Shown one piece after another: positions 1 through 6,439 of a DNA stretch of 6,439 nucleotides (positions are counted from its first letter, which is position 1; every line of letters starts with the position of its first letter). Source of the DNA: Alphaproteobacteria bacterium. GTDB lineage: Bacteria; Pseudomonadota; Alphaproteobacteria; Rickettsiales; UBA1997. The stretch covers positions 1 through 6,439 of the forward strand of contig VGDJ01000071.1 of the NCBI GenBank assembly GCA_016869775.1. Reading direction: 5' to 3'. Both the position numbers and the translations under genes were made by a program. The notes under the pieces are model-generated. The model did not search any database. It saw only the letters and a list, made by a program, of their open reading frames with translations, and had not been told where the DNA came from.

Positions 1-40
1 GATGCATGTCGGCGTTAGAGGTTGAGCGCTTCCTTTCGCA

Positions 41-805
41 TTAATATTCCGTTTTCCAAAAATACAATCCGTAAGCCGGCGCGTTTGGCCCTGACAAGGT
101 GCGGTTTTTTGATTGCAAAATATTTTTAATTTCATGCGGAGTGATTTTTTTCTGCCCAACCCAAAGTAAGGTTCCAACCATATTTCTTACCATGTGATGA
201 AGAAATGATTTAGCCGATATTTCTAAGATAATTTTATTTTCAGCGTCGGCAGATAAATTGATTTCTGAGATTGTTCTGATTGGAGATTTAGCCTGACATT
301 CACCGTCGCGAAAGGCTGAAAAATCGTGCTCACCAACTAAATAATTTGTTGCCTCCTTCATTAATTTTATATCGATCTCTTTGCCCCCGACGTGCCAAAC
401 CCGCAATTTATCAATAGTTGGCACCGCTTTTCGGTTAAGAATAATATAACGATAATAACGCATTTTGGCATCGAAACGCGCATTAAAATTTTTGTCAACG
501 ATTTGCGAATTAAGCACAGCAATGCTCTCATCTTGAAGATAATAATTCATACCCATAATCATTTGATGGGTCGAGATTTTTTTAGGTAAATCAAAACTTA
601 TAACTTGATTTAAAGCGTGAACACCTGCATCAGTTCTGCCTGAAACGCTAATTTCTGTATCGAATTGCGTTAATTTTTTTATGGCTTTTAAGAGCTCACC
701 CTCGATGGTTTTTTTGTTGGTTAAATTTTGGATTTGAAAACCGCAATAACTAGTGCCATCGTACTCTATTTCTAGTTTGTAACGATAAAAGTTTAGTTGC
801 TCCAT
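41..805 (-). CDS. truA: tRNA pseudouridine(38-40) synthase TruA
   Basis: TruA converts uridines 38, 39 and 40 in the anticodon arm of many tRNAs to pseudouridine; it acts in the cytoplasm, usually as a homodimer. The 254-residue product has the family's normal length and all its landmarks. The N-terminal strand motif is YDGTSYCGFQIQ (residues 15-26). The catalytic loop SGRTDAGVHA lies at 55-64, with the nucleophilic aspartate at Asp59. RYYRY follows at 117-121, FSAFR at 162-166, FLHHMVRNMVG at 201-211, and the C-terminal GLYFW at 246-250. The ATG at 805-803 is the only start that keeps the conserved N-terminal strand. It lies 13 bases inside the end of addB, so translation is probably coupled to that gene. 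No Shine-Dalgarno motif precedes it. The gene is visibly richer in GC than addB: about 39% by hand count over 1-420. Identification is secure. Confidence 0.97.
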   Translation of the reverse strand: MEQLNFYRYKLEIEYDGTSYCGFQIQNLTNKKTIEGELLKAIKKLTQFDTEISVSGRTDAGVHALNQVISFDLPKKISTHQMIMGMNYYLQDESIAVLNSQIVDKNFNARFDAKMRYYRYIILNRKAVPTIDKLRVWHVGGKEIDIKLMKEATNYLVGEHDFSAFRDGECQAKSPIRTISEINLSADAENKIILEISAKSFLHHMVRNMVGTLLWVGQKKITPHEIKNILQSKNRTLSGPNAPAYGLYFWKTEY

Positions 806-3519
806 TCGTTAATTCTTGAAAGATTTGGGATATTGTCATCATCAATTTTTTGAGTTGAAAAAAATAGTTTATTTTCAGCAAAAAAATCGAAGAGTTGTTG
901 AAGTTGTTGTTTAGTTTTGACGATCAAATTTTCAATTTCATTCTCATCATCAAGAATTTGTATAATTTTTGAGCCATCAGAATTATTTAGCTTCCAATAA
1001 CTTAATTGATTTATCTGATAATTTTTAAGAATTCCTTCAGAAAGAATCAAAGCATAAATTAAAAGTTGCGGTTCAAGCCATTCCAGCACACTTCTTTTAG
1101 ATGGCGTTTGTCCAGTTTTATAATCGATTATAATTAATTTACCGTCTTTAATTATAACTCTATCAACCTTGCCTCGAAGCTCGATGTTGTTGATTTGCGA
1201 GGATATAGATTCTTCAATTAAATTTTGGCAATTTTTAAATTGCTGATTATCTCTTAAAAAAAACTCAAAGAAAATTTTAAATTTTGGGAGCCATATTAAC
1301 TTTGCTTGTTTAGACAAGAAGTATTTATCAAATATTTTATCAAAGTTTACATGATCTGGATTTTTAATATATTCCTCTAAAGCATTATGAACAAAGCTAC
1401 CAAACTCAGCATGTGAGGGCTCATAATCAATTGGTTTTAGTTCTTCAATTTTTAAAATTTTTTTAACATAAATATAATATGGATTATTAATTAATTTAGA
1501 AATTTCAGTTATTGAATAAGTAGTTGGTATGTGTTCAAAGCATAAAGAGGGTTGAGGATTTGTAAGATAAAATTTTCGAGCACGATTTGAGAAATCTTCA
1601 GTTTTTTTTACTAAATTTATATTAACTAAGTTACCAAATGTTTTGAGGCGCGTTAAAAATTGTGATTCTACATATGTAGACCCGAGCCTTGATAATGAGT
1701 TGGTTAAATAAACTTTTTTATTGGATAAATAATTGCAGAAATCATAAGCATTTTGTCCGATAATTTTTAATGATTTGTTAACTTTTAATTCATTCTTAAT
1801 TTTTGCCCCAATCCAGCCATGATTCTCAATCTTTGGAAAATCACCATCGTTTAAAGAAGATACAATAAGAATATCATAATTTAGAAGCCTTGCCTCAATT
1901 GAGCTAAGTAAATCAATACTCGAATCGTTGTTAAATTTATCAAAATAAACAACATCACCAAAAATAGTTATTAGGTCTTCCGCTTTTTCAAAAACAATAT
2001 TACGACTTTTAATTATCGAGAAATAATCGTTAATTTCTTCACCCGCAATAGACTCTGAAAGAATTTTTTCGATGCTTTTATCGGCGAAATATTCAAATGA
2101 TTTTATAATTGAAAAAAGATTTTTTTGAGTTGGTAAATTACGAATAATTTCTTCAATAAAATTAGCTTGTTTTGTTTTTGAAATTCTATTTGTGATATCA
2201 CTTAAATTGCTAATATCATGATCAGATCTAAAAACTTGCTTTTCTAGCTCTTCTATTAACTTATTGTTCGCCAATTTTATAAAATATTTGTGCTTAATGA
2301 ATGATAAAAAAATATGCGAATTAAAATTATTGAATTTGTTCTCAAAAAGCAGAACTAAAAAGTTAATAATATCAATATTTAAAACCGATTGAGAAGATGT
2401 ATTATTAAAATTTATGTTATAAGTATTAAGAGTATTTTTGATTATTTGTAATAAGTTTTGATTATTACAAATAATGCCAATTTTTTTCAATAATCCTTCG
2501 TTAGATTGGCAAATTTCTGCAATTACCCTAGCTTCTTCAAATTCATTATTATGTTCAATAATATTAATGTCTTGAGCAATTGATTTATTTATATTTTTAA
2601 CTGATTCAAAGCATAAATTTTTATTAAAATCAGCAAAAATTAAGTTTATAAAATCTTGTCTATTATATGACAAAATTTGATATGAATCGTTAATGATATT
2701 GATAATTTTAGAAGGAGATATTTCAAGATAATCAATTAATTGTGATAAAAAAAATTGTGGATGAATTTCAAGACATTTTTCTTGGTAATTAAGTCCATAA
2801 AAAACTACTGCACCAAAATCATAATTGGCGATGCATTTTATTAATTTTTTACTAGAAATTATGCTCCCAGTTGAACCAGCAATAATAATTTTTTGAGAAA
2901 CATTAGTTTGAGAAATAATATCAATATATTGATCGCATAAATAATTATGAAACTGCTGCAAAAACATCGCATTATTTTTAGTCAAAAGATTTTTAATGTG
3001 GGAATAAAATTCAACAAAAAACTCAATCGTAAATTGTTGATGCAATGCCATATTTGAATCATCGAGTAACTCAATAGAATTTGGGTTAATTTGTTGAATC
3101 TCTATTTCTTCAAATAAATCGTAGAGTGTTTTTGAAATTTTATAGCGCTGAATAAAATTTTGATTTACGAATTTTGAGTGCTTTTTAATTTCATCGCAAA
3201 TCATCAATATCGCATCAAGTTTTTTTAAAACTCTAACTTCTATAATTTTAGATATTGCATCAGCGCATTTATGATTGGGTAATAAATCAATAAAATCATC
3301 AATATCAAGTTCGGCAATAGATTTTACTTTGACATTATTATGAGAATGATTGTGTTTTTTTTGATAATAGTTTTTTAGATTTCTAGCTAATCGAAGATTT
3401 GGTAAAAATATCTTTAAATCTGAAAATGAAGAATTATAGTTTTCAAGAACCCAATCGCCAAAAGTTTCAGTAAATTTATACTTTGCTTCAATATTAAAGA
3501 TGTTAATTTTTTTATTCAT
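793..3519 (-). CDS. addB: Double-strand break repair protein AddB, alphaproteobacterial type
   Basis: AddB is the inactive-helicase/nuclease subunit of AddAB, which resects double-strand breaks and loads RecA. The 908-residue protein is a little shorter than the roughly 1000 residues I expect for alphaproteobacterial AddB. Features match that subtype: an N-terminal region without a Walker A loop, the hallmark AGSTGSI at 214-220, EEARVIAEIC at 328-337, and SSLNDGDFPK at 554-563 in the position of the usual LNEGxWP. The C-terminal RecB-like PD-(D/E)XK nuclease begins with SITEISKLINNPYYIY (669-684), then FGSFVHNALEEY with His711. GKVDRVI carries Asp786, IIDYKTGQ carries Asp799 and Lys801, and Gln818 lies in the following helix. 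The catalytic set therefore looks intact. The cysteines of the Bacillus AddB iron-sulphur cluster are absent, as in other alphaproteobacterial forms. The partner gene addA is not adjacent; truA follows instead, overlapping by 13 bases. The protein is very rich in Asn, Ile and Lys. Confidence 0.92.
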   Translation of the reverse strand: MNKKINIFNIEAKYKFTETFGDWVLENYNSSFSDLKIFLPNLRLARNLKNYYQKKHNHSHNNVKVKSIAELDIDDFIDLLPNHKCADAISKIIEVRVLKKLDAILMICDEIKKHSKFVNQNFIQRYKISKTLYDLFEEIEIQQINPNSIELLDDSNMALHQQFTIEFFVEFYSHIKNLLTKNNAMFLQQFHNYLCDQYIDIISQTNVSQKIIIAGSTGSIISSKKLIKCIANYDFGAVVFYGLNYQEKCLEIHPQFFLSQLIDYLEISPSKIINIINDSYQILSYNRQDFINLIFADFNKNLCFESVKNINKSIAQDINIIEHNNEFEEARVIAEICQSNEGLLKKIGIICNNQNLLQIIKNTLNTYNINFNNTSSQSVLNIDIINFLVLLFENKFNNFNSHIFLSFIKHKYFIKLANNKLIEELEKQVFRSDHDISNLSDITNRISKTKQANFIEEIIRNLPTQKNLFSIIKSFEYFADKSIEKILSESIAGEEINDYFSIIKSRNIVFEKAEDLITIFGDVVYFDKFNNDSSIDLLSSIEARLLNYDILIVSSLNDGDFPKIENHGWIGAKIKNELKVNKSLKIIGQNAYDFCNYLSNKKVYLTNSLSRLGSTYVESQFLTRLKTFGNLVNINLVKKTEDFSNRARKFYLTNPQPSLCFEHIPTTYSITEISKLINNPYYIYVKKILKIEELKPIDYEPSHAEFGSFVHNALEEYIKNPDHVNFDKIFDKYFLSKQAKLIWLPKFKIFFEFFLRDNQQFKNCQNLIEESISSQINNIELRGKVDRVIIKDGKLIIIDYKTGQTPSKRSVLEWLEPQLLIYALILSEGILKNYQINQLSYWKLNNSDGSKIIQILDDENEIENLIVKTKQQLQQLFDFFAENKLFFSTQKIDDDNIPNLSRINEWSN

Positions 3520-3587
3520 TTTTTAACTATTTTCGTAAAGCGAAGGGTTATCTTGTCGCGGTCGATTTTAATTATTAATTTTTTGGA
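3520..3587. promoter_or_regulatory. Divergent intergenic region between addB and dadA
   Basis: This 68-base gap must hold the start signals for both addB (leftward) and dadA (rightward), because the two start codons flank it. Its middle (about 3534-3566) is clearly richer in GC than the surrounding sequence. For dadA, a TTGTCG at 3553-3558 and a TATTAA at 3574-3579 could act as -35 and -10, but the 15-base spacing is short and such hexamers are common in AT-rich DNA. If that -10 is real, transcription would start within a few bases of the dadA ATG. I could not pick a credible promoter for addB. No operator of a known regulator is recognised. Confidence 0.4.
3524..3550. repeat. Imperfect inverted repeat (possible hairpin or operator) upstream of addB
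   Basis: TTCG (3532-3535) pairs with CGAA (3541-3544) around a five-base loop. The outer TAAC (3524-3527) pairs with GTTA (3547-3550), leaving unequal internal loops of four and two bases. On a plus-strand RNA, two further G-U pairs would extend the inner stem; on a minus-strand RNA those positions would not pair. The element lies a few bases upstream of the addB start codon and within the divergent region, so it could be an operator or a 5'-leader hairpin. It is short and imperfect, and chance is a real alternative. Confidence 0.25.
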
Positions 3588-4877
3588 ATGAAAGTAATTG
3601 TTTTAGGAGCTGGAGTAATTGGTGTAACAACTGCTTATTATTTAGCTAAAGATGGTCATGAAGTTACAGTTATAGATCAAGCACCTTCTTCTGCCAATGT
3701 TTGTTCGTTTGCTAATGGTGGACAACTAAGCTATTCACATATCGAGACATGGTCAAATAAATCTTTTTTTACAGAAATGGTTTATGGATTATTCAAACCA
3801 AATTCTTTCATAAGTTTAAATGATTTTTCAAATAAAAACTTTTATAAATGGATTTATCAGTTTACTAAAAATTCAAACCCAAAAATCGCCCTCGAAAACA
3901 GTCTAAATCTTTATAAATTATCTTCCTTAAGTGCAAATTTAATGAACAAAATTTTAAAAGAAGAGCCAGAAATTGAAAACGGTAAATCATTCAATTATCA
4001 CCATAACGGTATTTTGCATTTTTATCGCAATCAAAAATCTTTTAATAATGCCATTAATAATCTCAAATATTACAAAAAAATTAACTTAAAATTTGAGATT
4101 TTAAGCGCTGATGATTGTATAAAAAAAGAGCCATCTCTCAAAAATATTTTTCTTGATAAAAAGTTAGTTGGAGGTATCTATTTTCCTGATGATGCGAGTG
4201 GAGATTGCCATAAATTTATTTCTAAACTTGAAAAAATTTGCCGTGAAAAATATTCAGTTAAATTCATTTTTAATTGCGAAATCAAAAATATTTTTACCAA
4301 TTATAAAAAAATTACGGGCATCAATACTGAAAATGGCGTCTTTGTAGCTGATAAATATGTTTATGCATTGGGAGCAATTTCTGACAAACTTCTCAAGGGA
4401 ATTAAAATTAATACTTCAATTTATCCAATAAAAGGATATAGCCTATCGATTAAATCCAACAATAAAATCATGGAATCAAATGTTGCCCTTACTGACAATG
4501 AAAACAAAATTGTTTATAGTAAATTGGGCAATATTTTTAGAGTAGCTGGAACGATCGAAATGAGTGGCAATAATTTTATATCGCAACAAAAAAATCTTAA
4601 ATTTTTACACAAAATTACTAAAGAAACATTCGAAATAGATTATAAAAAAACTGATTATGATGAATGGTGTGGATCACGACCATTTAGATCAAACTCAATG
4701 CCTTTGATAGGTCATATTAAAGAGCTTGATAACCTTTATTTGAATACTGGGCATGGCTCTTTAGGATGGACAAACTCATTAGCATCGGGACAAATTATTA
4801 GCGAAATCATTAAAAACAAAATACCCGATAATTTTAAATTTTTAGAGGAAGAATTCGTTCATATTTACAATCATTAA
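3588..4877 (+). CDS. dadA: FAD-dependent D-amino acid dehydrogenase (DadA-like)
   Basis: DadA oxidatively deaminates D-amino acids, classically D-alanine to pyruvate and ammonia, and passes electrons through FAD to the quinone pool at the inner face of the cytoplasmic membrane. The 429-residue product matches the family length (E. coli DadA is 432). It opens with the FAD-binding Rossmann motif VLGAGVIG (5-12), closing on acidic Asp30. SFANGGQLS (40-48) corresponds to the family's SFANAGQ segment. Near the C-terminus are GSRPFRSNSMPLIG (362-375) and LNTGHGSLGWTNSLASGQ (385-402), the characteristic DadA substrate/FAD region. The ATG at 3588 gives exactly the expected short N-terminus before the Rossmann strand. 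The only purine-rich bases before it are a GGA touching the ATG, too close to act as a ribosome site. No alanine racemase gene lies beside it. The gene faces folC tail to tail. Other DAO-superfamily oxidases are less likely, given the C-terminal motif; the preferred substrate cannot be read from sequence. Confidence 0.87.
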   Translation: MKVIVLGAGVIGVTTAYYLAKDGHEVTVIDQAPSSANVCSFANGGQLSYSHIETWSNKSFFTEMVYGLFKPNSFISLNDFSNKNFYKWIYQFTKNSNPKIALENSLNLYKLSSLSANLMNKILKEEPEIENGKSFNYHHNGILHFYRNQKSFNNAINNLKYYKKINLKFEILSADDCIKKEPSLKNIFLDKKLVGGIYFPDDASGDCHKFISKLEKICREKYSVKFIFNCEIKNIFTNYKKITGINTENGVFVADKYVYALGAISDKLLKGIKINTSIYPIKGYSLSIKSNNKIMESNVALTDNENKIVYSKLGNIFRVAGTIEMSGNNFISQQKNLKFLHKITKETFEIDYKKTDYDEWCGSRPFRSNSMPLIGHIKELDNLYLNTGHGSLGWTNSLASGQIISEIIKNKIPDNFKFLEEEFVHIYNH

Positions 4878-4891
4878 AAGTTATTTAGTGA

Positions 4892-6211
4892 TCATTTCAA
4901 AGAAATTATTTTATCAGTCTCTTCAACATCTCGCGCTAAATGAAGCGATCCGCAAATAACTATCCTCGTTGGTTTCGATTTAGAAATTTCTTCAACAATT
5001 TTTAACGCTTCAATCAATTCAAAACCATTAACAACATCAATATTTTCAGATTTTGCAATTTCACATATACGATCGGATTCTTCTGGATAAGGCTCGCCAT
5101 TAACTCTAATTGCAATAATTTTGGCAATATTTTTGAATTTATTTAAAAAACTAATTTTGCATTTATTGCGACTAAAACCACAAATTATAAAATTTAATAT
5201 TTGATCATTTTTAGCTAACAACCAATCAGCTATAATCCTTGCTCCATCTTCATTGTGAGCACCGTCAATCCATATTTCGGAATCGCTATTATTAAAAAAT
5301 TTAATCAAGTTATTATCAATTTTTTGTAATCTACTTGGCCACCTAACCGATGATATTGCGCGATTAATTCCGTCATAATTAAAAATAAATTTATCGCTTA
5401 TAGACATGCAACACGCAATTGCTGACGCAAAATTATAATATTGATGATTACCTTGTAATGCAGGTTTGGAAAGACTTGGAAGCAATAATTCATTATTCCA
5501 AAAAAAATCAAATTTTGAGCTAACTTTATCAATTTCGATATTGAAATCAGATCCATAAAAATAACTGAGAGCACCTTGATCATCGGCCATAATTTTTATT
5601 ATTTTATTAGCTGAATGCATTTGAGGCGCAACAATTAATGGCGTTTTTTTGCGCATAACAAAAGCCTTTTCAAAAGCAATTTTTTCCAAAGAATCACCTA
5701 AATATTCGGTGTGATCTAACGAAATCGAAGTTATTACACATGCCAACTTTTGTTCTATAATATTGGTAATATCAATTCTTGCACCCATTCCACACTCAAT
5801 AACAAGAACATCCGCGGGATTTTTAGAAAAAGCTAAAAAAGCACCAATTGTAAATGCTTCCATAAAAGTTAGATCGACTGCTTCAGCGCATATTCTGGTT
5901 TCTTCCATAATTTCAAAAAGCTCTTTATCACTTATTTTTTCACCATTCAATAAAATTCTTTCATTACAATTTAGTAGGTGAGGTGAGGTATAAAGATGAG
6001 CTTTATGGCCGTGGCATTCAAATATTTTAGCAATTAATGAAGCGGTAGAACCTTTGCCGTTTGTGCCTGCAACATGTATAACTGGAGGAAGTTTTTGATG
6101 CGGATTGTTAAGTTTTTTTAAAACAAAATTTGCTCTTTCAAAAACCATTTCATAGTCAATTTTTTTATTGCCAAGTGTTGATGGTATGGGCCAATGTGGC
6201 AAATAAACCAT
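4892..6211 (-). CDS. folC: Folylpolyglutamate synthase / dihydrofolate synthase FolC
   Basis: FolC is a cytoplasmic Mur-ligase-type enzyme. It adds glutamates to tetrahydrofolates using ATP and, in bifunctional forms, also joins glutamate to dihydropteroate to make dihydrofolate. The 439 residues contain the whole signature. The P-loop GTNGKGS is at 49-55 and TSPHLL at 75-80. The metal-site region ECGMGARIDITN (139-150) contains Glu139, and SLDHTEYLG (164-172) follows. EKAF (181-184) holds Lys182 at the position of the carbamylated lysine. QGNHQYYNFASA lies at 253-264, WPSRLQ at 291-296, and IDGAHNEDGA (315-324) supplies the C-domain Asp316 and His319. CGSLHLARDV is at 420-429. The ATG at 6211-6209 gives a sensible N-terminus (MVYLPHWPIP), but no Shine-Dalgarno motif is visible. 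It stands alone here, without the accD neighbour common in other proteobacteria. Whether it has dihydrofolate synthase activity cannot be decided from this window. Confidence 0.96.
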   Translation of the reverse strand: MVYLPHWPIPSTLGNKKIDYEMVFERANFVLKKLNNPHQKLPPVIHVAGTNGKGSTASLIAKIFECHGHKAHLYTSPHLLNCNERILLNGEKISDKELFEIMEETRICAEAVDLTFMEAFTIGAFLAFSKNPADVLVIECGMGARIDITNIIEQKLACVITSISLDHTEYLGDSLEKIAFEKAFVMRKKTPLIVAPQMHSANKIIKIMADDQGALSYFYGSDFNIEIDKVSSKFDFFWNNELLLPSLSKPALQGNHQYYNFASAIACCMSISDKFIFNYDGINRAISSVRWPSRLQKIDNNLIKFFNNSDSEIWIDGAHNEDGARIIADWLLAKNDQILNFIICGFSRNKCKISFLNKFKNIAKIIAIRVNGEPYPEESDRICEIAKSENIDVVNGFELIEALKIVEEISKSKPTRIVICGSLHLARDVEETDKIISLK

Positions 6212-6266
6212 ATAGATATTTTAAATATTGTTGATAATTTTGTTTAAAAAATAAACTTTAAAAAAT
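6212..6266. promoter_or_regulatory. Divergent AT-rich intergenic region between folC and an exported-protein gene
   Basis: Both flanking genes start from this 55-base gap, so it should contain two outward-facing promoters. Almost all of it is A or T. For the rightward gene, TTGATA (6231-6236) matches five of six bases of the -35 consensus, with TAAACT (6252-6257) as a weak -10 at a short 15-base spacing. For folC, a TAAAAT lies on the minus strand at 6223-6218, placing a predicted start essentially at the folC ATG. Two small inverted repeats are present: ATATTT/AAATAT (6216-6228) and GTTTA/TAAAC (6242-6256). In such AT-rich sequence these matches carry little weight individually. Confidence 0.35.
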
Positions 6267-6439
6267 ATGAGAATTTTAAGTTACAAACTATTAATTATAA
6301 TCTTGATAATTGTTGTAAATGCTGGTGCTAATGCACAAAATATCTCACCTTATATGAACAATAAAAACTTCAAAGAACAGCAAAAATTTAAATTTGAAAT
6401 TTCTAATTTAGTTAACTCAACATTTTCCTATTCAACGCA
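6267..6439 (+). CDS. Exported protein of unknown function, N-terminal part only
   Basis: An open frame starts at the ATG at 6267 and stays open to the window edge (57 full codons plus two bases), so the gene is truncated by the window rather than broken. The first 23 residues form a convincing Sec signal peptide. It has a basic start, MRILSYK, then a hydrophobic core of Leu, Ile and Val (8-17), and ends in the AxA-type site GANA, so signal peptidase I would cut after Ala23. There is no lipobox cysteine, which argues against a lipoprotein. The visible mature part (24-57) is polar and rich in Asn, Lys and Phe (for example NISPYMNN at 25-32), with no motif I recognise. The product should be periplasmic, outer-membrane or secreted. 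It is transcribed divergently from folC. No Shine-Dalgarno motif precedes the ATG. I cannot name a family from this fragment. Confidence 0.75.
   Translation, partial: MRILSYKLLIIILIIVVNAGANAQNISPYMNNKNFKEQQKFKFEISNLVNSTFSYST

Noticed and set aside
392..589. A 65-codon plus-strand open frame inside truA
   Set aside because: It lies wholly antisense to a well-conserved truA and has no recognisable domain or start signal; it is a shadow frame.
1602..1609. A run of eight T inside addB as a possible frameshift or slippage site
   Set aside because: The reading frame continues intact through the run and into the conserved nuclease motifs; such runs are common in AT-rich genes.
793..3519. Loss of the Walker A motif and iron-sulphur cysteines in AddB as a degenerate gene
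   Set aside because: The alphaproteobacterial AddB subtype normally lacks both, so their absence here is expected rather than decay.
4878..4891. Possible bidirectional terminator between dadA and folC
   Set aside because: The convergent gap is only 14 bases and I found no stem longer than the trivial TGATCA palindrome near the folC stop.
5398..5583. A 61-codon minus-strand open frame inside folC
   Set aside because: It is an alternate frame of folC with Ile/Leu-rich content expected from AT-rich coding sequence, and folC is intact across it.
5763..5981. A 72-codon plus-strand open frame inside folC
   Set aside because: It is antisense to the conserved metal-site and P-loop-adjacent region of folC and has no independent evidence.
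6216..6256. Small inverted repeats ATATTT/AAATAT and GTTTA/TAAAC as operators
   Set aside because: Arms of five or six nearly all A/T bases are expected by chance in this sequence; they are mentioned only within the intergenic entry.
1..6439. Search for tRNA, rRNA, CRISPR, insertion sequences, or toxin-antitoxin and defence genes
   Set aside because: Intergenic space is under 200 bases in total, and no regularly spaced repeats, transposase motifs or tRNA-like sequence were seen on either strand.

Overview
The window comes from an AT-rich bacterial genome, most likely an alphaproteobacterium. The strongest taxonomic clue is the alphaproteobacterial form of AddB. Low GC, Asn/Lys/Ile-rich proteins, very short intergenic gaps and five start codons without a Shine-Dalgarno motif suggest a Rickettsiales-like or otherwise streamlined, host-associated member. 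This placement is an inference from protein type and composition; the window contains no rRNA or other direct marker.

Layout, left to right: bases 1-40 are a short, relatively GC-rich flank with no gene I can name. Next comes a minus-strand pair, addB (793-3519) and then truA (41-805), overlapping by 13 bases and probably co-transcribed from the 68-base gap at 3520-3587. On the other side of that gap, dadA (3588-4877) runs on the plus strand. It converges with minus-strand folC (4892-6211), only 14 bases away. A 55-base AT-only-like gap (6212-6266) separates folC from a divergent plus-strand gene that begins at 6267 and runs off the right edge. Its visible part is a clear signal peptide plus the first residues of an exported protein.

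The four complete genes are housekeeping or metabolic: tRNA pseudouridylation (TruA), recombinational repair of double-strand breaks (AddB), D-amino-acid oxidation feeding the respiratory chain (DadA), and folate polyglutamylation (FolC). Apart from the addB-truA coupling they do not form a functional pathway, and the arrangement looks like the patchwork gene order of a reduced genome. There is no insertion sequence, CRISPR array, tRNA, rRNA, prophage or defence island, and no stretch over 300 bases lacks a gene.

I found no convincing new biological system. The points worth a second look are the absence of addA beside addB, the missing Shine-Dalgarno motifs, an imperfect hairpin in the addB/dadA divergent gap, the composition step between truA and addB, and the unidentified exported protein at the right edge.
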